A stretch of DNA of 64,000 nucleotides from Imbricaverruca yamaguchii (taxonomy: Eukaryota > Arthropoda > Thecostraca > Neoverrucidae): positions 305,962 through 369,961 of the forward strand of contig JAOTOL010001203.1 in NCBI GenBank assembly GCA_034440575.1. The letters run 5' to 3'. The translations under genes and the position numbers were made by a program. Shown one piece after another: positions 11,155 through 22,275 of the stretch. The notes beneath the pieces were generated by a model. That model was not told the DNA's origin, did no database searches, and saw only the letters and a list, made by a program, of their open reading frames with translations. Position 1 is the first letter of the stretch. Each line of letters begins with the position of its first letter.

Positions 11155-11785
11155 GCAGATGTCGCAATATCCACCACATCGAGGATTGCGGTACTGGACT
11201 GCTGTCGCAATATCCACCATACCTCTGGTACTGAACTGCTGTCGCAATATCCACCACACCTCCGGTACTGGACAGCTGTTGCAATATCCACCACACCTCC
11301 GGTACTGGACAGATGTCGCAATATCCACCATACCTCTGGTACTGGACAGCTATCGCAATATCCACCACACCTCCGGTACTGGACAGCTGTCGCAATATCC
11401 ACCACATCGAGGCTTGCGGTACTGGACTGCTGTCGCAATATCCACCATACCTCTGGTACTGGACAGCTCTCGCAATATCCACCGCACCTCTGGTACTGGA
11501 CAGCTATCGCAATATCCACCACACCTCCGGTACTGGACAGATGTCGCAATATCCACCACACCTCTGGTACTGGACAGCTATCGCAATATCCACCACACCT
11601 CCGGTACTGGACAGATGTCGCAATATCCACCATACCTCTGGTACTTGACAGATGTCGCAATATCCACCATACCTCTGGTGCTGGACAGCTATCGCAATAT
11701 CCACCACACCTCCGGTACTGGACAGATGTCGCAATATCCACCACATCGGTACTGAACAGCTGTCGCAATGCCCACCACATCGAAA
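11155..11785. repeat. 37-bp minisatellite (~17 copies)
   Basis: Unit built around GTCGCAATATCCACCACAC and CTCCGGTACTGGACAG. Some copies carry a CATCGAGG variant. A 37-bp period shifts the frame each copy, so several overlapping stop-free frames on both strands are artefacts. The array directly follows the broken LINE endonuclease. Confidence 0.9.
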
Positions 11786-11974
11786 TTACAACTGGTTATG
11801 GAATCACGTAACTAAAGATAGCTTTTCGTGGTGCTGTGCATACCAGCGATATAACAACTTGGTTTGTGACGTCAGCAGACAATACGTGGCAATCCTTTTG
11901 TCTCCCACATACTGTGGCAGAGTAATATGCGAAAGGCATGCCGGTATGCTTATGTACCAATTCTAGGTACTTCG

Positions 11975-11977
<3 letters not shown>

Positions 11978-12064
<87 letters not shown>
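11978..12064. repeat. (CA)n(TA)n microsatellite
   Basis: About 13 CA units run straight into about 30 TA units. There is no coding content. Confidence 0.95.
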
Positions 12065-12067
<3 letters not shown>

Positions 12068-12771
12068 TTCGAAGCTTTTATTAGTATATTCGCCAGTCGG
12101 TCGTAAAGGTTCAGCGAATGGCTCTGTTGTGGCCTCAATTTGTGGCTCCCGGACGGGAGAATCAGGCCACTGACAAGGAATCATAAGATGCAGCGGTGGA
12201 TCGGAGCACAAATCCAATGGGTGTGTGCTGGTGTGTGGCGTGGACGATGGTCAGACTGTATCGTACATACCAGTGATGTCAGCCGCCAGGGCGGGCCACA
12301 GCCTTCTGGCGGGACGTGCGACTCGGCTGGTCAAAGCGTGCCCCGGCGCATTAATGTACTTACCACGGACTCTGACTCCCAGCGTAGTTGTCGTTTGGCC
12401 GCTGAGCTTCCAACATTTTATCTAATTAGCCTTTGTATCGGGCGCACCTCTCACACCAGTAGCGTGCGGGAAAGTGAGGATTCAGAGCGCGCGCTGCTGG
12501 GTGACAGTTCAGGTCACGGTTTGATCCGGCCCACCAGATAGGTTTATCACGACGGTCCCGTTCGGTTCGATCTGATGGGACGTGCTTCGGACCCGCGCCG
12601 TCAGTGTGAGGCCGGTTGGGCGCAGTTCGGCATTATCGGATGGCTGCGGCTGCAAGCTGGCAGGTCAGTGTGGTTGCCGTACGACCAGTGAGGTTTGAGC
12701 CGGACCAGCCCGTGTCCGCCAGCGGCTGCGTCTGACCGTCGACAGCCGTCTCTCGTTACAGCTCGACGGCG
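12065..12771. other. No gene recognised
   Basis: Mixed sequence with open frames up to 133 codons (12140-12541, plus) that lack recognisable domains. It ends at the candidate target duplication of the next element. Confidence 0.4.
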
Positions 12772-12779
12772 GCACAAAC

Positions 12780-13385
12780 GACAGCGTATCATAACCTCCA
12801 CAGTTCATAACCTCCACAGGTCACAACCTCCACAAATTCAACACATCGCAGCGGTCGTAACCTCCACAGGTCATAACCTCCACAGGTCATAACCTCCACA
12901 AGTACGCAGCGGTCATAACCTCCACAGGTCGTAACCTCCACAAGCCCGCAGCGGTCATAACCTCCACAGGTCGTAACCTCCACAACTCCGAAGCGGTCAT
13001 AACCTCCACAGGTCATAACCTCCACAGGTCGTAATCCCCACAGGTTGCAACCTCCACAAGTACGAAGCGGTCATAACCTCCACAACTCAGCAGCGGTCGT
13101 AACCTCCACAGGTTGCAACCTCCACAGATTCAAGAACTTTTTTTTAATTTTCTAGAAGCATCACTTCAGATAGCTCTCGCTAGGTAGCAGCACGGTCTAC
13201 GTATTACACTAATGAGATTGAATGCTGAATCATAGGTAACAATATTTCTCGCCAGATGGCAGGATGATACAATTGAGTACGTGGTCTATGCGTGCAGCTG
13301 TCCTATTGTTCGAGAGCTCGGTAGCCCGCGCATCGACGCGTGGGAAAGTAATGCGTTGCGCAGTGGCCGATGATCGTATAACATT
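12780..13385 (+). repeat. Left inverted arm with subterminal tandem repeats
   Basis: From 12788 to about 13130 it is an array of GTAACCTCCACAGGTC-type 16-bp units, grouped into ~42-bp units by a GCAGCGGTC spacer. Inward follows single-copy sequence including AAGCATCACTTCAGATAGCT and a CTAGGTAGCAGCACGGTCTA block. Both also occur, inverted, in the right arm. Confidence 0.85.
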
Positions 13386-14624
13386 CACACGATTTTCGCC
13401 TGCAATGCGTCGACGCGTGGGAAAATAATGCGACACGCAGTGGCGGATGATGGCAAGACATTTGCATGTTATCCGTCTGCAATATGCCATGCAATGACCA
13501 GGCCATGAAATGCAACGATGCCTTTTCATGGCCTGGTCAGGCGTAGGAACGTCCCCAAAAGTGAGTGGGCCAGGGTGAACAGCAGGGACGCATCAAGGAA
13601 TTTCGCAAAATACCATGGTTGAGCACTTTTGGGTCGATAACCCGATAATTTTAATTGTAAACACACAACTTTTACCACTAGGATGGGGACCGCTAAAGAA
13701 CATCCGTTGTTCACTGATGTTCATGGGGAGAAAGAATAGACCGCCAGTCCAACTTATCCCGTAAACGAACATTTTGAAATGGCCAAAAGCTGCAGGGGGT
13801 CATTATGAGTTCACCGATCTATGCTTTTGCACAATTCAGATTGTTGTTCATTGAGTTGGGTTTTCCCCTTATACATTCTTCACACGTTCATATTTTCATG
13901 GCATGTTACTTGAATGTGAAGGTGAGAAAGGGTTTGATTTTATTAAGATTGCCAGATATACCCATACTTAGTACTTATTGGCCCACAGACGTTTCTAAGG
14001 CAGTGTTCACCTTACAAGTTTGCACTGGCTGCTAGTAAGAACGAAACCTACTTGCTGACCGATGAAGAAATTATCATGATTATTGTTGGAGATGATGAGA
14101 AAAGGAAAGACGGGTGATCGCTGGTTGAAGATGCTTTGATCCGGTTTGTGGGAGGCCATGATTTGCAAGCTGACAGAATGGGGAAAAGAAAAGCTCTATA
14201 AATAATAACATATGGTATTGTGTTCGTCCTCAGGGCCTCATCAGTCACCTCAAACATTTGTGCAGTGCACATCGTGCACTTTATAATATTTGCCACTTGA
14301 AAGGAAATGCTACAACTGCATCACGTAACACCCGGCTGAAGCGGAATGAAAGCGCATATGTTGAGGACCAACAAAGCAGTGCAAAACAGCTGATAGGTGA
14401 CAACACACGACACCTCATAAAGTCATAACGTGTTCAGACTTAGGGCCGCAAGGGCCCATCCTGAATTAACTTCGATGACTCTCCTTCCCACGTTTTCTAG
14501 TGGCTAAGAAATCCGGATAACCGCTTAGCTTTGACGCACCTCATTTCTGATTAAATAACAACGCTTCCAGATTGGGTACCGAACTGAGACTCCAGTTAGG
14601 TGTTCTTTTTAACCTTTCCGATTT

Positions 14625-16150
14625 TCTTTGTCTTCGGATGTGTTTTAAGGCACCAACAATTTTTTGCTTGGGGCTCGACACGTTGCGAGCAATTTATGCG
14701 ATACCGGCTTTTTAAACAAAAGTAAAGTTTTGTTACTTTTTTTGTGTACCGACGATAATTTGTAAGCATCGGTGCGTTTTCGTAGGCCCCGCAGTGTTCA
14801 TTTAGTGCACTGTCTTTCATTCCTTTTCTAGGACCATGTCGATTTTTTAGGGACCTAGCCTGTTTTTGAGGCCCTATGCTGTATCAAACCCCGCTGTGCT
14901 TTGAGGGACCGTTGTGTCTTGATTTTTGGCTCCGGTGTGTATACTTAGAGCAGCAGAATGTCTTAAGGCAATGCCGTTTTATTCCAGACTCGGAAAGCTT
15001 TGAAGCGCTCGGTGCATTTTTCGTACTCAAGTTATGCTCTTTGAGTCCCGCTGTGTTTTTTCCTCATGTTTGTGGGACTTCGGCACAATATTAAGGGCCC
15101 GGTATAATTTCTTTGGATCCGGTCTCGACGTTTCTGGCCCAGTGGCGTGGTTCCGGGAGAATCGGACGTCACTTTTCTGGGCTTGACAGTTTTTAGTGAC
15201 TGATTCTGAATTATGTAAAGTCCCAGCCAAGGCCTGATTTTTCAGGCCCTCGGCGACATTTCTGTATTTTTATGTCTCGCCGGGATTTGTCGAGCTCCGG
15301 AATGTTTTTCGGTGTCGTATGCGATTTGTTAAGGCATCTCGTAGTATGTTTGGACTAAGGGGTTATTTTTATGGTCGGAACATTTATTTTTCGGTACCTC
15401 CCTTTATTTTTTAGGGTTCTGGCTTGATTCTTGTCGGGTTGCGTTGTGACTTTGGGACCACGCTGTGCTTATTTGGGGACATCAACGCCAATTTTTGTCA
15501 GCCCCGAGGGAATTATTGATGCCTCGGCCAGAACTTACGCGACTACCGACGGGAATTTTGGGTCCCATGCGCGACATTTGGTGGTGGTGGTGTTGGCGCC
15601 AGTTCACAGGTCGCGTTGTGCTAATCCGACTCCAGGCCCAGACTAATTTTAACGTTCCCCGGGCAAATGTTAGAGCCCGAAGCAAGTTTTTTGGTGTCCG
15701 CTGTATTTATTTAAAACCCTTAATTATGGGGGCCCGAAGCGAATGTATCTTGCCATAGAACCTTTTTTGTGGGCCCAGGCGCGATTCTTGGGTCCTTCGG
15801 AGCCCGCCTTGCTAGGACGGAGGGAGATTTTCCTCTTTAGCATGTCACTGCGGCTGCTCAACGAGTTTTTTTTTCCAGCGGATGGCACCATTCAGAGTAG
15901 AAAGGCCCTCAGGATAATTTCCTTTCGTGACCTCTTCTGAATTGTCCGGTACTCGGGTGAACTGGATAGAATCCCTTTGTGATTTATTGGGATCGACTTC
16001 TATTTTTGTAAGCCTCCTGCGCGATATTTGTGAGCCCCGGTGCGATTCGTCGGGCTCCTGGTGCATTTTTCCGTGCTCCAACGCACTTCCTTCCGGGGCC
16101 CGACATCTGTTTGGGGTCTTTGACGCAATTTTTGTGGCATTCCCGGACTT
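14625..16150. repeat. Highly diverged ~22-bp tandem repeat
   Basis: The sequence repeats the pattern GGSCCCGGTGYGATTTTTTG over ~1.5 kb, with unit lengths of about 18-25 bases and strong divergence between units. The regular alternation of a G/C-rich half and a T-rich half is easiest to see at 14820-14930 and 16010-16150. Short open frames inside are incidental. Confidence 0.65.
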
Positions 16151-16634
16151 GAAGTTAATGAAGTGTAGACTTCATTGTTGTACCTATGCTACCATAATAC
16201 ATTATGGAAATAAGTATTTTATGGGCTACACCCAAGGTTAGTCATACTTAGTATCGTGCCGTATATTGGCTTCTGGGTGATATAATGCGGAGATGTGTTG
16301 AGGTTCGCATGATGTTTCATATTTCGTTCCATGGTACCTCTGGGTGACAGGGTTCAAATGAAGTCTGCCCATTTACGTCCGATGTCACCGCTAGGTCGTC
16401 ACTCTGACCTTAGATGAATCCTCTATAACCTACCACTCCTTCGACTTCAGATGCCCGCTCTTCTACTTTAGACAGTCCCGAGTCACGATGCTGCCCCGAA
16501 TAGCAAGATTGAATCACTGAATGAAATAGTGCATAGTATGAAATTAACTTTTTAAGAATTGCATTCTATTTTGGCCAGGTGCAGACCCAGACATTGTCAC
16601 ACGGCGGCCATGTCCGAAGGACACCACTTCGAAA

Positions 16635-16639
<5 letters not shown>

Positions 16640-16721
<82 letters not shown>

Positions 16722-16733
16722 AAAAAAATATAT

Positions 16734-16765
<32 letters not shown>

Positions 16766-16772
16766 TAGAGAG

Positions 16773-16834
<62 letters not shown>

Positions 16835-17126
16835 TAGATAGAGAGATAGATAGAGAGATAGATAGAGAGATAGAAAGAAAGAAGAGATACAGAGATGCAG
16901 AGATGCAGAGAGGCTTAGATACAAATATGTATGCAGAGATACAGATGTGCAGAGATCAAGAGATACAGGGATCAAGAGATGCAGATATCAAGAGATATAG
17001 AAATCAAGAGATATAGAGATCAAGAGATACAAAGATCAAGAGATGAAAAGAGTGATGGAGAAGGGAGAGAGGGAGAAGAATATATGGATATAGATATAAA
17101 TGTATTTATATGCATTATTATATATA

Positions 17127-17198
<72 letters not shown>
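16640..17198. repeat. (GA)n, (GATA)n and (TA)n microsatellite block
   Basis: A pure GA run, an A-run, GATA/GAGA mixtures, then ATCAAGAGATAC-type 12-bp imperfect repeats, and finally a long TA run. All frames across it are low-complexity artefacts. Confidence 0.95.
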
Positions 17199-17199
<1 letters not shown>

Positions 17200-17454
17200 G
17201 TAGGTGAAGACATGGACCTGTCTTTCGATATAAAGTATAGATTAGGTATACGCCGCGCCTTCAGTTGTTCTTGTGCCTTGTGTTCGCCGGCGTTAAATTC
17301 ACGATAGTTTTGCAGGACTCGCAAGCGTTTGTTTCAGCGCTGGACGCCCGGCAGCCATCCCAGAGACTCGTGTTTCGCGACGTCACCCCTCGCCGAAGAG
17401 CGGATAGCTAGTGATCATAGTGACTTCTAGTGATCAAGCCACCTCCTGCCACAA

Positions 17455-17530
17455 ACACACAAATGCACATACACACAAATACACACACACACATACATAC
17501 ACACATACCTACACACACACACATACACAT
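17455..17530. repeat. (AC)n-rich microsatellite
   Basis: Imperfect ACAC/ACAT repeats. No further content seen. Confidence 0.9.
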
Positions 17531-17539
17531 TTACACTCA

Positions 17540-19299
17540 CGCTGCATATTACTAGGTGTCGAGCTCGGCTGTGGCTCAGTCACCTATTGGTCCGTTAACA
17601 GCAGAGCTGGGGCAGGCTGTCATCTAGTCTGTTGCGACGGCGCAAAATATGCTGCTTATCCCCTGGTTCTCTAGATCTACCAGGAGACATAAATAAGTCA
17701 GAGCGTCCCTCCTCGATCCTCCGCAATATTCATGCCCACCTAGTGTTTTTTTCTTCAGTAATACCTTCACAAATGACACATCTCTATGTTTGTTGATTGA
17801 GGAAGAGAATACCAGAGGTAATTGTGAGCCTATATGGAGTACTCTCATTTACTTTGTACCGACTCAGTGCTCCATTAGAAATTGCAAGATCGCCATCAGT
17901 TAGCCGTTTGTAGATCAGCTCTGCTTTTGAACCAGGCTGGCGGTTCAGATCGCGGCCAGCTCGCCTCTTCGGGGAAATCCGAGCCGGGCTGCTGCTTCGA
18001 GCGCCCAGCCACGCAGGCTGGGAATCTGACGACTGCAGTGGCGGACACAGTTGTTGAACTATTCATCATTTTGTCAACATGTACAGTATCTTCAGATCTA
18101 TATGCTGTTGTGCTATTGGCGCATCATCTTTTCCCTGTCAGTCATGTGGAGGTATCCTTGGAGATTAAGCTGAAGACGCCACTGGCAACTTGCACATGTC
18201 ACTGGATACTGCGAGGGTGAGGCATTATATCGTGCGGTTGTCTGGGGGAGGGAGGGGTAGTTGATGCGTGGTCTTCCAACGCAGGCTTGGGACGGGCTAC
18301 AGGGAACTGACACCAGCGGACGGTCTGGCTTATTCAATGGCCGACGTGGTTGACTGGTTTAAGGTCGATACACATATGCATAGTGCAAGATGTTGAACGA
18401 TATGTCAAATGTATGGCTTTTTAACCTTGAAATCATTCTGCTCGCATGCAGCATCCAGCTAGGAGTGTGTGTGTGTATGTGAATTCTAACAGCCTGCCAC
18501 CGTGTGGTGATTTCGGCTGTTTACAACTTTGAAGTCGGTTGGAGGTGGTGGTCCGGACGGTGCCTGGTAGTAGTTGGTGGAGGGGGTTGGGGGTCATCGC
18601 TTTTGGTATTAACATTGCAAACATACATGGTCATACACTGTTAGTTGTCTCTTACAATCAAAAAGTTTAAAAAGTTACACAAAAGATGCGACATGGGGGC
18701 TTTCTCCGCCGGTATTTTTGGATATTTGGATATTAATATCAATATTTGCTATGGCAAAATGTTCTTTCCGAGACGCGAACTCCGAATCACCGGCTTGAAT
18801 TACATGCTTATGGTATTATAATGGGCATCGCAACCACTCAGAAGGTAAGAAAATACCGTCAAATCACCCTACTTCACCGACTCAGCAGAAATCACAATTT
18901 TTGGAAGAAAAAAATGGGGAAAAATTCCCAAAACTGTGAGAATTCCTAAGTGGCCCACGACCCCTGATCCCATATTCAGCAAAAAAAAAAATCGGTCAGC
19001 GATTTTCCAAACCAAACTCCGAATCACCCACTCCGGGCAAAAGCGCCAAGTCGACTCCTAGTCACCCACTTAGGCTTCCATAACTTTTCATCAGCGACAC
19101 CGTGACTGGTTCGCGACGCGAACCGTCCACTTTCGCGCCACAGACGCTGCGCTTTCTCCGTTCCTTCCCAAGACAGCTGATCAATGGCGTCACCAGGGTA
19201 CGACTAGTCGGCATATTCAGGGCGGACAATGCAAATATTGCGCGATAATCACAATGTATTCAACATTTTAGGTAGCCATCAAATCTGATACAAACAGGT
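17540..19299. other. Interior of the Foldback-like element, no gene recognised
   Basis: Open frames up to 112 codons (17882-18220, plus) show no domain that I know. I looked for transposase signatures on both strands and saw none, so the element appears non-autonomous. Confidence 0.4.
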
Positions 19300-19934
19300 C
19301 TGAGCAGGGTGTTCGTTCTCTGCATCCGCCACTGCGCCGCATATCAGCTTCCCACGGGGCGACGGCCGGTTCCCGACGTCTGAAAAGTTAGCAATGTGCG
19401 CACACAGAAAAAGCGTATTCAACGACACATCCTGCCATCTAGTGATAAATATTGTTATCTATGCTTCAACGTTCAATCGCATGACATTCATTCAATATCC
19501 GTTGCTATAATACCTAGACCGTGCTGCTACCTAGCGATAGCTATCTGAAGTGATGCTTCTATAAAATTAAAAAAAAGTTCTTGAATCTGTGGAGGTTTCA
19601 ACCTGTGGAGGTTACGACCGCTGCTGAGTTGTGGAGGTTATGACCGCTTCGTACTTGTGAAGGTTGCAACCTGTGGGGATTACGACCTGTGGAGGTTATG
19701 ACCTGTGGATGTTATGACCGCTTCGGAGTTGTGGAGGTTACGACCTGTGGAGGTTACGACCTGTGGAGGTTATGACCGCTGCGGACTTGTGGAGGTTACG
19801 ACCTGTGGAGGTTATGACCGCTGCGGACTTGTGGAGGTTATGACCTGTGGAGGTTACGACCGCTGCGATGTGTTGAATTTGTGGAGGTTATGACCTGTGG
19901 AGGTTACGACCTGTGGAGGTTATGATACGTCTCC
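19300..19934 (-). repeat. Right inverted arm with subterminal tandem repeats
   Basis: Reverse complement of the left arm: inner single-copy part at about 19300-19590 and a TGTGGAGGTTACGACC-type array at 19595-19926. The last bases GGTTATGATACG mirror CGTATCATAACC at the left end. Confidence 0.85.
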
Positions 19935-20024
19935 GCACAAACAGGCCGATCAAATACCGACCGCACCTCCCCTCCCCTTCCAATGGCCGCCATTGAGTCT
20001 CGCGGTCTACGCTAGTCTCGTAGC

Positions 20025-20870
20025 AGGATCGGAGGTCGCCTTACAACCGGAGCGGGGACTGTTTGACAACCAGGCCTGGGGTTACCTGACAACTGGGACC
20101 AGAGGTCGCCTGACAGCCGGGCCTGGGGTTACCTGATAACTGGGGCCAGAGGTCGCCTGACAGCCGGGCCTGGGGTTACCTGATAACTGGGACCGAAGGT
20201 CGCCTGACAGCCGGGCCTGGGGTTACCTGACAACTGGGACCGGAGGTCGCCTGACAGCCGGGCCTGGGGTTACCTGACAACTGGGACCGGAGGTCGCCTG
20301 ACAGCCGGGCCTGGGGTTACCTGACAACTGGGACCAGAGGTCGCCTGATAGCCGGGCCTGGGGTTACCTGATAACTGGGACCGGAGGTCGCCTGACAGCC
20401 GGGCCTGGGGTTACCTGACAACTGGGGCCAGAGGTCGCCTGATAGCCGGGCCTGGGGTTACCTGACAACTGGGACCGGAGGTCGCCTGACAGCCGGGCCT
20501 GGGGTTACCTGACAACTGGGACCAGAGGTCGCCTGACAGCCGGGCCTGGGGTTACCTGACAACTGGGACCGGAGGTCGCCTGACAGCCGGGCCTGGGGTT
20601 ACCTGACAACTGGGGCCAGAGGTCGCCTGACAGCCGGACCTGGGGTTACCTGACAACTGGGACCAGAGGTCGCCTGACAGCCGGGCCTGGGGTTACCTGA
20701 TAACTGGGACCGGAGGTCGCCTGACAGCCGGGCCTGGGGTTACCTGACAACTGGGACCAGAGGTCGCCTGACAGCCGGACCTGGGGTTACCTGACAACTG
20801 GGACCGGAGGTCGCCTGACAGCCGGGCCTGGGGTTACCTGACAACTGGGACCGGAGGTCGCCTGACAATC
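20025..20870. repeat. 47-bp dimeric minisatellite (~17 copies)
   Basis: Each 47-bp unit is two related halves: GAGGTCGCCTGACAGCCGGG followed by CCTG, and GGGTTACCTGACAACTGGGA followed by CCG. The halves share CCTGACARCYGGG. Copies differ mainly by single transitions, indicating recent homogenisation. Confidence 0.9.
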
Positions 20871-20903
20871 GGAGTCGGCGATCGCCGGATGGTTTGTGCA
20901 TGA

Positions 20904-21912
20904 TTAACACGCACACGTCCTGGGGGCAGATATCTGTCCCTTGCGGTTTTTCCTAATTTGCCGCCAAATTAATGGGCTTAGCAAGGCCAAACCTGGCATA
21001 GCTGTTCAATGGTCTTTTTCGCATATTCTCATATATATTTAACCCTGGGTCATCTCAGGTCAGGTCAGCAGGTCAGGAGAAGTGACCCACCTACACTCGA
21101 AGTTCAAGGTGGCATAACGTCCACAATAATTGGGCGATTGATTTCAAACTTATAACATGTCATGATCTCATCAGGGACCACAATATATATCTTTTTTTTG
21201 TAGCATTTACCTGAGATCAGGTCGCTGCCATGGCTTCCCCCATTATAGGGCTATGGTAAAATATACGAATGTTTCCTGGTTACATATTTGCTCTCGGAAG
21301 GACACCACAACGGTTATGGCTTGCAGTTTGAAGCAATGCTCAATGTTACCGCTGACATTTTGCTCAGCGACCTCACCAAGTTCATCTGAGGTCACCTGAG
21401 ATCACTGGCACGTTTCTGCGCATTATATCGCACTGCATTGAGCTAGAAAGCTGAAATTACCGTCATTGTGCTTGTATCATCAAGACGTGTCGATTGATAC
21501 ATTGCATGCCCTCCCTAGGCTATTTCATGACCTTGACCTGAGGTCATAGTTTCGATTGACTTAAATCACACCGCATATCGTCGAAAGCACATTTCAAGGA
21601 CTGTGGAATATCGTTCGCCGTTTTTTTCTATCTGTTATAGGTCCTCAGATATGTGCCAATATGTGAGTCCCACCTGATCTGGTCTAATTTGACCTATGAT
21701 GACCCAGTTACCTGAATATTGACCAGGTCAATATTCAGAGATTGACATGAGCGAAAAAATGACCGAAACACTTTCGATAGAGCCCGTCACGAGCTGTCCA
21801 ACGCCGTTTTCCGTTTGTCTCTAGCTAGCATAGTTCTAGAGATCCTAGGGCGGCAGACATCTTCCCCCGGATATGCGAAGTTGGCGCGGACCGCCGGACG
21901 TGCGAGTGATAA
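20904..21912 (-). mobile_element. TTAA-flanked MITE, copy B (1.01 kb)
   Basis: Inverted copy of 7066-8112. The left edge is TTAACACGCACACGTCC at 20904. The right edge is GGACGTGCGAGTGATAA, its TTAA changed to ATAA. It keeps the internal landmarks of copy A, for example AGCTAGCATAGTTCTAGAGA near the right end and ATATCTGTCCC at the left. No coding frame. Confidence 0.85.
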
Positions 21913-22035
21913 CAGCCACACGCTTGTCCATCACCTCAGAGATCGTTGCTGTCCTGATGCTCTGAGAGCAAGTCCCGGAGTTCAGTCTGTCTGTTGCCCT
22001 CTAATTGACCTGGCTCGCTGGCAGTGCTGACAGAA

Positions 22036-22275
22036 CCCCGAGCCCCGCAGTGGGGTCAGCCTCGTTACTTGGCTGGCTACGGAAATGGCGCTCCCTCGGG
22101 TCACCACAGCAGCTCCGATAAGTGGCGTAAAGGCACGGATGTGTTTACTGAGGATTACGTCTCCATCGTTCATCCATCTCTTCCCTTCCCATTATCCATC
22201 CTGTGCCGACGTCCCTTTGCTTGTTATGTATCCAATCCTGCAACAACAACCCCTCCCCTATCACGAGCCGGCAGA
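22036..22275 (+). mobile_element. 5'-UTR fragment of the I-like LINE
   Basis: CCCGCAGTGGGGTCAGCCTC and the following GGAAATGGCGCTCCCTCGGG match the start of the nearly full-length I-like element at 39033. The resemblance continues loosely through the CACGAGCCGGCAGACC block and then stops. It represents only the promoter-proximal end of the element. Confidence 0.75.

Larger units (their letters stand above)
12780..19934. mobile_element. Foldback-like element (7.15 kb)
   Basis: Two long inverted arms, 12780-13385 and 19300-19934, share a tandem-repeat outer part and the same single-copy inner part. The octamer GCACAAAC lies in direct orientation immediately outside both arms (12772-12779 and 19935-19942), which is a good candidate for an 8-bp target duplication. 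The interior has no recognisable transposase. It carries a diverged G-rich repeat array, GA/GATA/TA microsatellites and unrecognised sequence. Arms made of tandem repeats are the hallmark of Foldback/Galileo-type elements (P superfamily); the assignment is inference from structure. Confidence 0.7.

Noticed and set aside
11069..11811. Several ~70-240-codon repeat proteins on both strands
   Set aside because: Products of the 37-bp minisatellite read in rotating frames; no start context or non-repeat domain.
12788..13130. CRISPR-like array of short regular repeats
   Set aside because: There are no unique spacers of constant size, the units are contiguous, and an inverted twin at 19.6-19.9 kb shows it is the arm of a mobile element. 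The genome is also clearly eukaryotic.
16559..17203. Short proteins of repeated RE, SL or YI residues
   Set aside because: Low-complexity translations of GA, GATA and TA microsatellites.
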